From contig NZ_JACIBC010000002.1 of assembly GCF_014195095.1 (NCBI RefSeq), positions 558,001-622,000 on the forward strand: a stretch of 64,000 nucleotides of DNA. Direction: 5' to 3'. The number at the start of each line of letters is the position of its first letter. Position 1 is the stretch's first letter. Below the pieces are notes generated by a model. That model did not search any database. It was not told the origin of the DNA and saw only the letters and a program-made list of their open reading frames with translations. Both the position numbers and the translations under genes were made by a program. This DNA comes from Rhizobium sp. BK602 (lineage in GTDB: Bacteria > Pseudomonadota > Alphaproteobacteria > Rhizobiales > Rhizobiaceae). Shown in pieces: positions 16,936 to 25,961 of the stretch.

Positions 16936-17712
16936 ATGGCTGCGAAGGGATATTTCGTCTGGTACGAGCTCATGACCACCGATATGGCGGCGGCGGAAGC
17001 CTTCTACCGCAAGGTGGTCGGCTGGACGGCCGCGGATGCCGGCATGCCGGAAATCGAGATGGCCTATACCCTGTTCAGCGCCGGCGCCGGCCCGATCGCT
17101 GGACTGATGCTGCTGCCGGAAGAGGCCAAGGCCATGGGCACGCCGCCCTGCTGGATCGGCTATATCGGCGTGCCCGATGTCGACGAGGCGGCCAGGGCTG
17201 TCGCCGCCAAGGGTGGCAAGGTCCATCGCGAGCCGGCGGATATTCCAGGCATCGGCCGCTTCGCCGTGGTCGGCGACCCCTATGGCGCCGCTTTTTGCCT
17301 GTTCACGCCGCTGCCGGGCCAGGACTGGGAACCGTCGGCGCCCAACGCGCCCGGCTATGTCGGTTGGCACGAACTCTATGCCGGCGACGGCCCGAAGGCT
17401 TTCGATTTCTATTGCGACATGTTCGGCTGGGAATGGAGCTCCGATTTCGACATGGGGCCGATGGGCCAATATAAGATCTTCAAGATCGGCGGCCGGGACT
17501 TCGGCGGCATCATGACCAAGACGCCGGAAATGCCGGTGCCGGCCTGGAATTTCTATTTCAACGTGCCGGCTATCGATGCTGCCGTTGGCCGCGTCAACGA
17601 AGCCGGCGGCAAGATCGTCAACGGCCCGATGCAGGTCCCCGGCGGCAGCTGGATCGTCCAGGCGACAGACCCGCAAGGGGCGTTCTTCTCGCTGGTCGCG
17701 CCGGAGCGGTAA
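16936..17712 (+). CDS. VOC family protein with two glyoxalase-like domains
   Basis: This is a 258-residue protein made of two betaalphabetabetabeta modules. The first runs from YFVWYELMTTDMAAAEAFY to AFCLFTPL (about 1-125), the second from GYVGWHELYAGDGPKAFDFY to GAFFSLVAP (about 133-255). This tandem form is seen in the hydroxylase/27-kDa-antigen subgroup of VOC proteins. The metal ligands of true glyoxalases are not clearly conserved, so no reaction is assigned. The start at 16936 follows AGGGAGTG. It is monocistronic and followed by a RIME pair. Confidence 0.78.
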   Translation: MAAKGYFVWYELMTTDMAAAEAFYRKVVGWTAADAGMPEIEMAYTLFSAGAGPIAGLMLLPEEAKAMGTPPCWIGYIGVPDVDEAARAVAAKGGKVHREPADIPGIGRFAVVGDPYGAAFCLFTPLPGQDWEPSAPNAPGYVGWHELYAGDGPKAFDFYCDMFGWEWSSDFDMGPMGQYKIFKIGGRDFGGIMTKTPEMPVPAWNFYFNVPAIDAAVGRVNEAGGKIVNGPMQVPGGSWIVQATDPQGAFFSLVAPER

Positions 17713-17717
17713 AATAA

Positions 17718-17991
17718 CACCTTCCCCTTGAGGGGCAGGGCTATCGCATATGAGATGAGGTGGTTGCCGCGCAACCCCTTCTCCCCAGCGGGGAGAAGGT
17801 GCCGACAGGCGGATGAGGGGGGCGAGGAGTGGAACGACGAGCACCTTGAGCGTCAGCGAAAGGTCATTCTTGCCGTGGAGAAAGACCCCCTCATCCGACC
17901 CTTCGGGCCACCTTCTCCCCGCTGGGGAGAAGGAGTTTCCGGTGCTCATTCGCCTCATATGTGATTGCCCTGCCCCCTCAAGGGGAGGGTA
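17718..17991. repeat. Pair of RIME elements in inverted orientation
   Basis: The whole 274-bp block is one nested palindrome. The outer arms are CCTTCCCCTTGAGGGGCAGGGC and its near-complement at the right end. Inside are two hairpins with stems CCTTCTCCCC and GGGGAGAAGG, and CATATGAG / CTCATATG segments. The right half matches the element at 2311-2462 closely, including CACCGGAA and GGCCCGAAGGGTCGGATGAG. It lies between convergent genes and could act as a transcription barrier or mRNA stabiliser. Confidence 0.8.
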
Positions 17992-17996
17992 ATTCT

Positions 17997-19517
17997 TTAC
18001 CGCTTCAGACTTCCCAAAATCCCGCGCACCAGCGCCCGGCCGACCTGTGTCGCCACCGTGCGCGCGACGCTTTTCAGCGCCGCTTCCATCACCGTCTCGC
18101 GCTGGTAGCCGGAGCGGCCGCGTCCTGCCGGCTTGTCGCCGCCGAAGCCGGGAAGCGTCCAGCCGCCGGTGCTGTCTGCGTCTTCCTTGGCCGCAGCCTG
18201 GTCGGCCGCCTTGCCGGCGCGGGCTGCGAGGATCTCATAGGCGGATTCGCGGTCGACCGTCTCGTCGTAGAGGCCGGCGACCGGGCTCGCATTGATCACG
18301 GCCTGGCGCTCGGCGTCGCTCACCGGACCGATGCGGCCGGACGGCGGGCGGATCAGCGTGCGTTCGACGATCGAGGGGGCGCCCTTGGCCTCGAGCATGG
18401 AGACCAGCGCCTCGCCGGTGCCGAGCGTGGTGATGACCTCGGCGGTCTTGAAGGCCGGATTGGGCCGGAACGTCTCGGCCGCCGTCTGCACGGCCTTCTG
18501 CTCGCGCGGCGAATAGGCGCGCAATGCATGCTGCACGCGGTTGCCGAGCTGGGCGAGCACGGTTTCGGGCACATCAAGCGGGTTCTGCGTGACGAAATAG
18601 ACGCCCACACCCTTGGAGCGGATCAGGCGCACCACCTGCTCGACGCGCTCGATCAGCACCTTCGGCGCATCGTTGAAGAGCAGATGCGCCTCGTCGAAGA
18701 AGAAGACCAGCCTCGGCTTTTCGGGATCGCCCACCTCGGGCAGCTCCTCGAAGAGCTCCGACAGCAGCCAGAGCAGGAAGGTGGCATAGAGGCGCGGGTT
18801 CATCATCAGCTTCTCGGCCGCCAGCACCGAGACCTGCCCGTAGCCGTTGTTGCTGACGCGCATGATGTCGGAAATCTTCAGGGCCGGCTCGCCGAAGAAA
18901 TGCTCCGCGCCCTGCTGCTCCAGGACCAGCATCGCACGCTGGATCGAGCCGACCGAGGATTTCGAGATCAGGCCGTATTTGCTGGAAAGCTCGCTGGCAT
19001 TTTCGCCCATATAGTTCAGCAGCGCCTGGAAGTCCTTGAGGTCGAGCAGCGCCAGGCCGTTCTCGTCGGCGATCTTGAAGGCGATGTTGAGCACACCCTC
19101 CTGCGCCTCGGATGCGTCCATCAGCCGGGCGAGCAACAGCGGCCCCATCTCGGCGATGGTGGTGCGCACGCGATGGCCCTTTTCGCCGTAGAGATCCCAG
19201 AAGATCACCGGGAACTGCTCGAAGTCGTAAGGCTTCAGGCCGACCTCCTCGGCGCGCTTCAGAAGAAAATCCTTCGGTTCGCCCTTGGCGGCGATGCCCG
19301 AAAGATCGCCCTTGATGTCGGCGCAGAAGACCGGCACGCCGGCTTTGGAAAAACCTTCCGCCAGCACCTGCAGCGTCACGGTTTTGCCGGTGCCGGTCGC
19401 CCCGGTGACGAGGCCATGGCGATTGCCGAATTTCAGCGTCAGATATTCGCTCTTGTTGAGGCTGTCGTCCGGATTGCGGCTGGCGCCGACGAAAATCTGT
19501 CCATCCTGCTGCGGCAT
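17997..19517 (-). CDS. HerA-like ATPase, DUF853 family
   Basis: This is a 506-residue P-loop ATPase. Walker A is GATGTGKT (residues about 39-46), Walker B is RLVFFFDEAH (about 250-260), and TQNPLDVPETVLAQLGNR is a sensor region. This matches the bacterial HerA-C/DUF853 (YjgR) group, related to DNA-translocating HerA helicases. The C-terminal 90 residues are Ala/Gly-rich with a basic tail. I start at 19517 because AAAGGGAG lies upstream; an ATG at 19580 is the alternative. The role is probably DNA-related but untested. Confidence 0.85.
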   Translation of the reverse strand: MPQQDGQIFVGASRNPDDSLNKSEYLTLKFGNRHGLVTGATGTGKTVTLQVLAEGFSKAGVPVFCADIKGDLSGIAAKGEPKDFLLKRAEEVGLKPYDFEQFPVIFWDLYGEKGHRVRTTIAEMGPLLLARLMDASEAQEGVLNIAFKIADENGLALLDLKDFQALLNYMGENASELSSKYGLISKSSVGSIQRAMLVLEQQGAEHFFGEPALKISDIMRVSNNGYGQVSVLAAEKLMMNPRLYATFLLWLLSELFEELPEVGDPEKPRLVFFFDEAHLLFNDAPKVLIERVEQVVRLIRSKGVGVYFVTQNPLDVPETVLAQLGNRVQHALRAYSPREQKAVQTAAETFRPNPAFKTAEVITTLGTGEALVSMLEAKGAPSIVERTLIRPPSGRIGPVSDAERQAVINASPVAGLYDETVDRESAYEILAARAGKAADQAAAKEDADSTGGWTLPGFGGDKPAGRGRSGYQRETVMEAALKSVARTVATQVGRALVRGILGSLKR

Positions 19518-19743
19518 GAGGTGTCGTCTCCCTTTGGGCGGCGGCACGGCAACGCCCGAGAGCTTGCCAGGGCCATTCATAGATTTGTGCTGCTACTGTT
19601 ATAGGAACAGACGTGAGTGAGAACAACCATTCACACCATGCTTATGCTTCTGGTAGAATAGGCATATTCGGCATGGCTTGTATCGATCGGGTCATTCAGT
19701 TACGTTGACGTTAGCGTTAGAGTTTAACAGGCAGGAGGCCACA

Positions 19744-20139
19744 GTGAACGAAGTTATCGACCAAATCGCAGCAAAAGCCGGCATCGCTCCCGATGTCGCG
19801 GAGAAGGCCGTCGGCATGATCCTTGGCTTCCTGCAGCGTGAAGCGCCGGATGGCGCGGTCACCAAGATGATCGCGGCGATCCCCGGCGCTTCCGATCTGG
19901 TCGCACAATATGGCGGCGAGGAAGCCTCCGGCGGCGGCCTGCTCGGCGGTCTCCTCAGCGCCGTCGGCGGTGGCGGCGGCCTCATGGCGCTTGGCCAGCA
20001 GCTGATGAGCAGCGGCCTCAGCATGGGCGAGGTCACGTCGCTCGCCAAGGCAACCATTGCGACTGCCCGCGAGCATGCCGGCAACGACGTGGTCGATCAG
20101 GTCGTCGGCTCGGTGCCGGGGCTGAACCAGTTCCTTTGA
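19744..20139 (+). CDS. Small acidic Gly-rich protein, DUF2267-like
   Basis: This is a 131-residue protein starting at a GTG preceded by the strong CAGGAGGCC Shine-Dalgarno. Its N-terminal helices (VIDQIAAKAGIAPDVAEKAVGMILGFLQ) and the C-terminal VVDQVVGSVPGLNQFL are amphipathic. The middle is a flexible Gly tract (GGGLLGGLLSAVGGGGG). The helical ends resemble DUF2267-type small proteins, function unknown. It has its own terminator at 20159, so it is a single-gene unit. Confidence 0.7.
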   Translation: MNEVIDQIAAKAGIAPDVAEKAVGMILGFLQREAPDGAVTKMIAAIPGASDLVAQYGGEEASGGGLLGGLLSAVGGGGGLMALGQQLMSSGLSMGEVTSLAKATIATAREHAGNDVVDQVVGSVPGLNQFL

Positions 20140-20158
20140 TCTGCTGTCATTGGTGATG

Positions 20159-20196
20159 AAGGCCCCGTGGGTAGACTGCGGGGCCTTTTGTGTTTT
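20159..20196 (+). terminator. Rho-independent terminator
   Basis: AAGGCCCCG (20159-20167) pairs with CGGGGCCTT (20179-20187), followed by TTGTGTTTT. It ends the transcript of the small Gly-rich protein. Confidence 0.85.
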
Positions 20197-20277
20197 GTCG
20201 CATGATGTCCGCAGGTCATCTTAGCCGCTTTCTGCTAAACTGGTTGCCCACCAGTCGAGTCGTGGCGGGGAAGGTTC

Positions 20278-21141
20278 ATGGCGAAATGGGACGGCACCTA
20301 TACTTGGCATAAGCGGCCGTCGGCAATTGGTGCGCCGGACCGTTTGCGCGTGGCGACGTGCCAGATTCCGGTGGGGCATGACATCGCGGCGAACGCGGCG
20401 CGGATTCTGTCGCTGATCGAAGCGGCGGCTGAGGCTGGCGCCGATGTCGCCCATTTCCCGGAATGCGCTTTGTCCGGCTATGGTTCGGCCAATTGGCCGG
20501 ATTGGACCGGCTTCGATTGGGCAGCTCTCCAGACGGCGGTGGAAGCGGTGCGGTCGGCGGCGCGGCGGCATCGTATCTGGATCGCGACCGGCAGCGTCCA
20601 TCGTGACGAGGTCACGCAGGCGAAGTTCAACTCTCTCTACGTTTTCGACCGCAACGGTCAGCTCGCCGGACGCTATGACAAGCGCTGCTGCTCGACCAAC
20701 GATCTGCGCGCTTTCGAATTGGGCCGACACCAGCTCGTCCTGGATATCGAAGGCGTTTCCTGCGGCTTCCTGATCTGCCGCGATTGGAGTTATCCAGAGC
20801 TTTGGCGCGCCTATGAAGGGCAGGTCGAACTCGTCTTTCACTCGGCCTGCGCCGACGGTCAGGGCCGCGACAAGAATGAAACCCATACGATCCCGCCGAT
20901 GATGCAAGCCTATGGCCGGCAATATGTCTATGCCATCAGCTCGGCCAATTCCTGCCGGTACAGCCAGGACTATCCGAGCCTTTGGGTCGAGCGCGGCGGA
21001 TATATGGGCGGGCAGGCCACGCGCCATGAAGCCGGCTTCACGATGAACGCGCTCGCCGACGATCCCGAACAGGATCGCTTCTTCGCGGCCGTTCTGGAAG
21101 CACGCCGCGCCGAGCGCATCCTCTATCAATTCGAGAATTAA
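20278..21141 (+). CDS. Carbon-nitrogen hydrolase (nitrilase superfamily)
   Basis: This 287-residue protein has the full catalytic set of the superfamily: Glu62 in FPECALSGYG, Lys135 in GRYDKRCC and the nucleophile Cys167 in FLICRDWSYPE. Such enzymes hydrolyse amides or carbamoyl groups. The RDWSYPELWR block after the Cys is characteristic of a branch without a known substrate. It appears to be transcribed alone. A short GC-rich palindrome, CGGGGCCGGCCCCG, just after the stop may serve as a terminator. Confidence 0.82.
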   Translation: MAKWDGTYTWHKRPSAIGAPDRLRVATCQIPVGHDIAANAARILSLIEAAAEAGADVAHFPECALSGYGSANWPDWTGFDWAALQTAVEAVRSAARRHRIWIATGSVHRDEVTQAKFNSLYVFDRNGQLAGRYDKRCCSTNDLRAFELGRHQLVLDIEGVSCGFLICRDWSYPELWRAYEGQVELVFHSACADGQGRDKNETHTIPPMMQAYGRQYVYAISSANSCRYSQDYPSLWVERGGYMGGQATRHEAGFTMNALADDPEQDRFFAAVLEARRAERILYQFEN

Positions 21142-21183
21142 GACGCGGGGCCGGCCCCGTTTCCGGAGCCAGCCCCCGCATGC

Positions 21184-22797
21184 TCACACCTTCTTGCTGT
21201 CCGGCTTGTCGTCCGGCTGGTGCCAGGCGCGGCCGTCGCGGCCGATGAGGTCGTCGGCGCAGGCCGGGCCCATGCTGCCGGGGGCGTATGGGTCGGGCTT
21301 GCCACCCTCGGCCCAGAGGTCGAGGAAGGGCTGCACGGCGGCCCAGCCGGCCTCGATGCCGTCGGCGCGCTGGAACAGGGTCTGGTCGCCGACGAAGAGT
21401 TCGTAGAACAGGCTTTCGTAACCGGTCTGATGGCCGATGTCGAAACGGTCGGCATAGCGGAAGTCGAGCGAGATCGGCACGGTCTTGAGCACGAGGCCGG
21501 GAGCCTTGATCGAGATCTCCATGTCGAGACCCTCGTCGGGCTGCACCTGGATGATCAGCCGGTTCGGCGGCAGGTCCGGGCTCGAGGCTTGGCGCGGGAA
21601 TTGCGCGAAAGGCACCTGCCGGAAGGTGATGACCACCTCGGTATCGCGCGCCTTCATCGCCTTGCCGGTGCGCAGGTAGAAAGGCACGCCGGCCCAGCGC
21701 CAGGTGTCCAGGTAAAGCTTCAACGCCACGAAGGTTTCGGTGTTGCTGTCGGGGGCGACGTCGGTCGTCTGCGTATAGGCGGGCAGGTCCTTGCCGGCGA
21801 GCGGGCCTGCCGTATAGGCGCCGCGCACGCCGTTCTGGGCTGCCTCCTCGCGGGAATAGATGCGCAGGGCCCTCAGAAGCTTGCCCTTTTCGTTGCGGAT
21901 GGATTCGGCGTCGAAGCTGTTCGGCGGCTCCATCGCCACCATGGAGAGGAGCTGGAACAGGTGGTTCGGCACCATGTCGCGCAGCGCGCCGGTCGAATCG
22001 TAGAACTTGCCGCGCGTGCCGACATCCACCAGCTCGGCCGCAGTGATCTGGACGTGATCGATATAGTTGTTGTTCCAGAGCGCCTCGATCATCATGTTGG
22101 CGAAGCGCGTCGCCAGGATGTTCTGGACGGTTTCCTTGCCGAGGAAATGATCGATGCGATAGATCTGGCTTTCATTGGCGTGGCTGAGCAGCCGGGCATT
22201 CAGCTCGCGGGCCGAGGCCAGATCGTGGCCGAAGGGCTTTTCGATGGCGATGCGGCGGAAGGCGCCGGCCGTTTCCTTGAGCAGCCCGTTCGCGGCAAGT
22301 CTTTCGGCGATATCGCCGAAGAAGCGCGGCGGCACGGCGAAATAGAAGGCCGCGTTGGCGCTTGGCGCCTGCGTCAGATATTGGCCGATCTCGTCATAGA
22401 CGGCGTTCTGGGTGAAGTCGCCGGAGATGTAGCTGATGCGCTTGCGCAGGCTCGCCCAGGCCGCCTGCCGGTCCGGATCCTGCATGTCGCCGGATGTCTG
22501 AAGGAAGGATTCCAGCCGTTCCAGCAGCATGTCGACGCCACCGGTCTCGATGCCGATGCCGAGGATGTGCAGGTCCTCGCCGACGAGCCCGCTGCGGGTC
22601 ATGTTGATCAAGGTCGGGATCAGTAGCCGCCGCGTCAGATCGCCGGTGGCGCCGAAGATCACGAAGGTCAGCGGCGGCGCCGGCGCGACATCCGGGGCGC
22701 TCACGAGCGCACCTCGGCCAAGCGGATGAACATCGGGTTTCTGGACGACATCGGGTATCTCCTCGGACCTGTTGCGGTTTTTGCCTTGGTTACGCAT
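21184..22797 (-). CDS. zwf: Glucose-6-phosphate dehydrogenase
   Basis: This is a 537-residue protein. The NADP-binding motif is FGATGDLTRRLLIP (about residues 48-61) and the active-site block is RIDHFLGKETVQN. It oxidises glucose-6-phosphate to 6-phosphogluconolactone, feeding the Entner-Doudoroff and pentose phosphate routes. An N-terminal extension of about 40 polar residues precedes the Rossmann fold. No pgl or edd gene lies nearby, so this may be a secondary, stand-alone G6PD rather than the one in the usual rhizobial zwf-pgl-edd operon. Confidence 0.9.
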   Translation of the reverse strand: MRNQGKNRNRSEEIPDVVQKPDVHPLGRGALVSAPDVAPAPPLTFVIFGATGDLTRRLLIPTLINMTRSGLVGEDLHILGIGIETGGVDMLLERLESFLQTSGDMQDPDRQAAWASLRKRISYISGDFTQNAVYDEIGQYLTQAPSANAAFYFAVPPRFFGDIAERLAANGLLKETAGAFRRIAIEKPFGHDLASARELNARLLSHANESQIYRIDHFLGKETVQNILATRFANMMIEALWNNNYIDHVQITAAELVDVGTRGKFYDSTGALRDMVPNHLFQLLSMVAMEPPNSFDAESIRNEKGKLLRALRIYSREEAAQNGVRGAYTAGPLAGKDLPAYTQTTDVAPDSNTETFVALKLYLDTWRWAGVPFYLRTGKAMKARDTEVVITFRQVPFAQFPRQASSPDLPPNRLIIQVQPDEGLDMEISIKAPGLVLKTVPISLDFRYADRFDIGHQTGYESLFYELFVGDQTLFQRADGIEAGWAAVQPFLDLWAEGGKPDPYAPGSMGPACADDLIGRDGRAWHQPDDKPDSKKV

Positions 22798-22807
22798 GTT
22801 CTACTGC

Positions 22808-22912
22808 ATAATTCCTTAGATCGGAATCGATCTAAGGATAAAATTACGCAGCAGCTTTGACGTGCTACGGCGACCTTTGCGCGTCATATGTGACGCGCGG
22901 CGCTGTAGCGCG
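22808..22912. repeat. Double-hairpin palindromic element upstream of zwf
   Basis: There are two strong dyads. CCTTAGATCG (22814-22823) pairs perfectly with CGATCTAAGG (22828-22837). GCGCGTCA (22879-22886) pairs with TGACGCGC (22891-22898), nested inside GCTACGGCG / CGCTGTAGC (22864-22909). The second forms a stem of about 45 bases in all. This looks like another dispersed intergenic palindrome of rhizobia, different from RIME and from the A-F repeats; only one copy is in the window. Confidence 0.65.
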
Positions 22913-22980
22913 GGCCGTCGCCGGTTGTCGATGGGATCAAGCATCGCCGCCAGCCGGTCGTTGTTGACTTCGGAGTTCGT

Positions 22981-23751
22981 CTACTTCTTCACCGCAACCA
23001 GAAACAGCCGCGGAAAGCGCAGCAATACCTTGCCGTCCGCAAGCGGCGGATAGGCCTTTTCGATGCGGGCGAGATAGGCGACGGCGAAGGCGTCGCGGTG
23101 TTCCGGCCCGGCATGGTCGAGATAGGGGCGCAGGCCCGTGCCCTTGACCCATTCGACGATGGCGGCCGCATTGGTGAGCGGATGATTGTAGTGGGTGTGC
23201 CAGATATCGATGCGCTCGGATTTGCCGATCAGCCTGTCATAATAGACCGAGGGCGCGGGCAGGGGATTGCGGCGCACGCTCTTGCGGGCAAAGGCCTCGC
23301 TCCAGGGGCCGTTCCTGGCGGTTTCCTCCATCATCAGATGGCTGGGCTCGGTCAGATTGTCCGGCATCTGGACGGCAAGCGCGCCGCCCGGCTTCAGCCC
23401 GTCCATCAGATGCTCGAGACGATCGAGATGGTCGGGCAGCCATTGGAACACGGCATTTGCGAACAGCAGGTCGACGGGCTCTTCCGGCTGCCAGGTGGCT
23501 AGGTCGGCCTTGATGAAGTCCGTGCCGGGCAACCGCTTGCGGGCGGCTTCCAGCATGTTGTCGTCGCTGTCGAGACCGGAGACGCCGGCTGCGCCATAGC
23601 GCTCGACGATCAGTTCGGTGGAGTTGCCCGGCCCGCAGCCGAGGTCGATCGCGCGCTCGATACGCGTAAGCGGCACCTGCGCCAGCAGGTCGCGCGCCGG
23701 GCGGGTGCGTTCATCCTCGAATTTCACATATTGGCCGGCGGACCATGCCAT
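22981..23751 (-). CDS. tam: Trans-aconitate 2-methyltransferase
   Basis: This is a 256-residue class I SAM methyltransferase. It opens [23 protein letters not shown], the diagnostic Tam N-terminus, followed by the SAM-binding motif [12 protein letters not shown] and post-motif [12 protein letters not shown]. It methylates trans-aconitate, an inhibitor of aconitase. The length and the end [11 protein letters not shown] fit the family. It is on the same strand as the downstream zwf but separated by the palindromic element, so probably not co-transcribed. Confidence 0.9.
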   Translation of the reverse strand: MAWSAGQYVKFEDERTRPARDLLAQVPLTRIERAIDLGCGPGNSTELIVERYGAAGVSGLDSDDNMLEAARKRLPGTDFIKADLATWQPEEPVDLLFANAVFQWLPDHLDRLEHLMDGLKPGGALAVQMPDNLTEPSHLMMEETARNGPWSEAFARKSVRRNPLPAPSVYYDRLIGKSERIDIWHTHYNHPLTNAAAIVEWVKGTGLRPYLDHAGPEHRDAFAVAYLARIEKAYPPLADGKVLLRFPRLFLVAVKK

Positions 23752-23803
23752 GATGCTATCCTCTCCGCAGGTTGCTGCTCGCCGGACATAGCACCGGCAT
23801 ATA

Positions 23804-24844
23804 TCAGAACCGTGTAATCACGCTGATGCCGGTGCCTTCCGCCTTGTCCATCGTCATCAGTGCCGGCACGGCCTCTTCCAGGCTGATCCGCCGGCCGATC
23901 AGCTTTTGTGGCGCGATCTTGCCGGCGGCGATCATGTCGAGCATCGCGTCGTAACGCCAGGCCTGCATGCCGTGGCTGCCGTAGATTTCCAGCTCGTGGC
24001 CGATCACCTGCGCCATCGGGATCTGCGGTGTCGCATGCTCGCCGAGCATCAGGCCGACCTGCACATGCCGGCCGCGACGGCGGAGGTTCTTGATCGAGTT
24101 GAAGCAGGTGGCGGGATGGCCGAGCGCGTCGATCGAGACATGCGCGCCGCCCTTGGTGATCTCGCGCACGGCTTCGGCGACGTCGGCAACATGGCTCGCA
24201 TTGATCGTCGCCACCGCGCCGCATTCGCGGGCGAAGGCCAGCTTCTCGTCGGAAATGTCGACGGCGATGGCGTTCGCACCGAGCGCGCTGGCGATCATGA
24301 TGGCGGACAGACCGACACCGCCGCAGCCGTGTACGGCGATCCATTCGCCCGGCCGCGTCTTCGCCTGGTCGGCGACGGCGCGAAACGAGGTGGCGAACCG
24401 GCAGCCGAGGCTTGCCGCCGTCGCATCGTCGACTGTTTCCGGCAGATGCACGAGATTGGTGTCGGCATAGTCGATCGCGACATATTCGGCGAACGAGCCC
24501 CAATGGGTGAAGCCGGGCTGGAACTGGCTCGGGCAGACCTGCTGGTTGCCGGAATGGCATTCGGCGCAATGGCCGCAGCCGGAGACGAAGGGAACCGTCA
24601 CCCGGTCGCCGACCTTGAAACGCACGACGCCGCGCCCGGTCGCCACGACCTTGCCGGCAAGCTCGTGGCCGGGGACATGCGGTAGCTTGATGTCGGGATC
24701 ATGTCCCATCCAGCCGTGCCAGTCGCTGCGGCAAAGGCCGGTGGCGCCGACGGCGATGACGACGCCATCCTCGCCGGGCGTGGGATCGGGGAGGGTGCGG
24801 ATTTCGGGCGTGGCCTCGAAGGCCTCATAATACATAGCTTTCAT
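23804..24844 (-). CDS. Zinc-dependent alcohol dehydrogenase
   Basis: This is a 346-residue MDR-superfamily dehydrogenase. Catalytic zinc ligands are Cys38 ([10 protein letters not shown]), His60 and Glu61 (VPGHELAG). Structural zinc is bound by Cys90, Cys93, Cys96 and Cys104 ([15 protein letters not shown]). The NAD(P)-binding motif is GCGGVGLSA. The WHGWMGHDP block after the first Cys is typical of a subgroup of bacterial enzymes with unknown aldehyde/alcohol substrates. I start at the ATG at 24844; upstream in-frame ATGs would add about 20 atypical residues. Confidence 0.85.
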   Translation of the reverse strand: MKAMYYEAFEATPEIRTLPDPTPGEDGVVIAVGATGLCRSDWHGWMGHDPDIKLPHVPGHELAGKVVATGRGVVRFKVGDRVTVPFVSGCGHCAECHSGNQQVCPSQFQPGFTHWGSFAEYVAIDYADTNLVHLPETVDDATAASLGCRFATSFRAVADQAKTRPGEWIAVHGCGGVGLSAIMIASALGANAIAVDISDEKLAFARECGAVATINASHVADVAEAVREITKGGAHVSIDALGHPATCFNSIKNLRRRGRHVQVGLMLGEHATPQIPMAQVIGHELEIYGSHGMQAWRYDAMLDMIAAGKIAPQKLIGRRISLEEAVPALMTMDKAEGTGISVITRF

Positions 24845-25052
24845 GGGTATCTCGTATAGCTTGCCGCGTTTGCTTTGGCTCATCATTTTTCCTGATCGAC
24901 CCATTCGTCAAGCTGTTGTTTCGACGCATGAAAATTGCGCGGGGAGGGTGGCTTCCGGCGCTTTGTTGCGAATGGGTTTCGGGCGGCGATTTCCGCTTGA
25001 CCCTCTGGCTGTACGGGGATTTCCTTCTTGCCGCCTTCAGGAGGAAAACATC

Positions 25053-25940
25053 ATGGCCGTCGATACATCGCCCCGCTTCACCACCTGGACCTATGTCGAG
25101 GGGGAATGGCTCACCGGCAACCCGCCGCTGATCGGGCCGACCTCGCATGCCATGTGGCTGGGTTCGACTGTCTTCGACGGCGCCCGCTGGTTCGACGGCA
25201 TCGCGCCGGATCTCGACCTGCATTGCCAGCGCATCAACCGCTCGGCGCTCGCCATGGGCCTGAAGCCGCTCAAGACGGCTGAGGAGATCGAGGCGCTTGC
25301 CTGGGAGGGCATCAGGAAATTCGACGGCAAGACGCCGCTCTATATCAAGCCGATGTATTGGGGCGAGCATGGTTCGCCGGGCAGCGTGGTGGCTGTCGAC
25401 GCGGAATCGACCCGCTTCGCGCTCTGCCTGTTCGAGGCGCCGCTGGGCGGCCAGGGTGGTATTTCACTGACCGTGTCGCCCTTCCGCCGCCCGTCGCCGG
25501 AAACCGCGATGACCGACGCCAAGGCCGGTTCGCTCTATCCGAACAGCGGCCGCATGATCCTGGAAGCCAAGAAGCGCGGCTTCGACAATGCGCTGGCGCG
25601 CGACATGAACGGCAACGTGGCGGAAACCGCCTCGTCCAACATCTTCATGGTCAAGGACGGCGTCGTCTATACGCCCGTCGCCAATCGCACCTTCCTCGCC
25701 GGCATCACCCGCGCCCGCGTCATCGGCCTTTTGCGCCAGGAAGGCTTCGACGTGCGCGAGGAAACGCTGTCCGTCGAACAGTTCATGGCCGCCGACGAGA
25801 TCTTCACGTCAGGCAATTTTTCCAAGGTGGTCGCCGTCACCCGCCTGGAGGATCGCGAATTCCAGCAGGGGCCAGTCACCCGCAAGGCGCTGGAACTGTA
25901 CATGGACTGGGCCTATGGCCGCAGCGCCAGCGAGGAGTAG
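25053..25940 (+). CDS. ilvE: Class IV aminotransferase, branched-chain amino acid aminotransferase-like
   Basis: This is a 295-residue protein whose ATG follows CAGGAGG. It is a fold-type IV PLP enzyme with the Schiff-base lysine at about Lys157 (MTDAKAGSLYPNS) and the cofactor-phosphate region ETASSNIFMVKDG / GITRARVI. It would transfer amino groups between branched-chain amino acids and 2-oxoglutarate. The G-x-x-W-F-D-G-I N-terminus fits rhizobial BCAT, but D-amino-acid or other class IV specificities cannot be excluded from sequence. Confidence 0.83.
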   Translation: MAVDTSPRFTTWTYVEGEWLTGNPPLIGPTSHAMWLGSTVFDGARWFDGIAPDLDLHCQRINRSALAMGLKPLKTAEEIEALAWEGIRKFDGKTPLYIKPMYWGEHGSPGSVVAVDAESTRFALCLFEAPLGGQGGISLTVSPFRRPSPETAMTDAKAGSLYPNSGRMILEAKKRGFDNALARDMNGNVAETASSNIFMVKDGVVYTPVANRTFLAGITRARVIGLLRQEGFDVREETLSVEQFMAADEIFTSGNFSKVVAVTRLEDREFQQGPVTRKALELYMDWAYGRSASEE

Positions 25941-25961
25941 GCCACGCGCCGAGCTTTCGGA

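Noticed and set aside
17961..19604. A 547-codon open frame on the plus strand
   Set aside because: It is the antisense of the HerA-like ATPase, whose Walker motifs are on the other strand. The translated product is a low-complexity His/Arg/Leu pattern typical of GC-rich shadow frames.
21220..22626. A 468-codon open frame on the plus strand
   Set aside because: It is antisense to zwf. Its composition (many Asp-Val, Gly-His and Arg runs) is what complementary GC-rich codons give.
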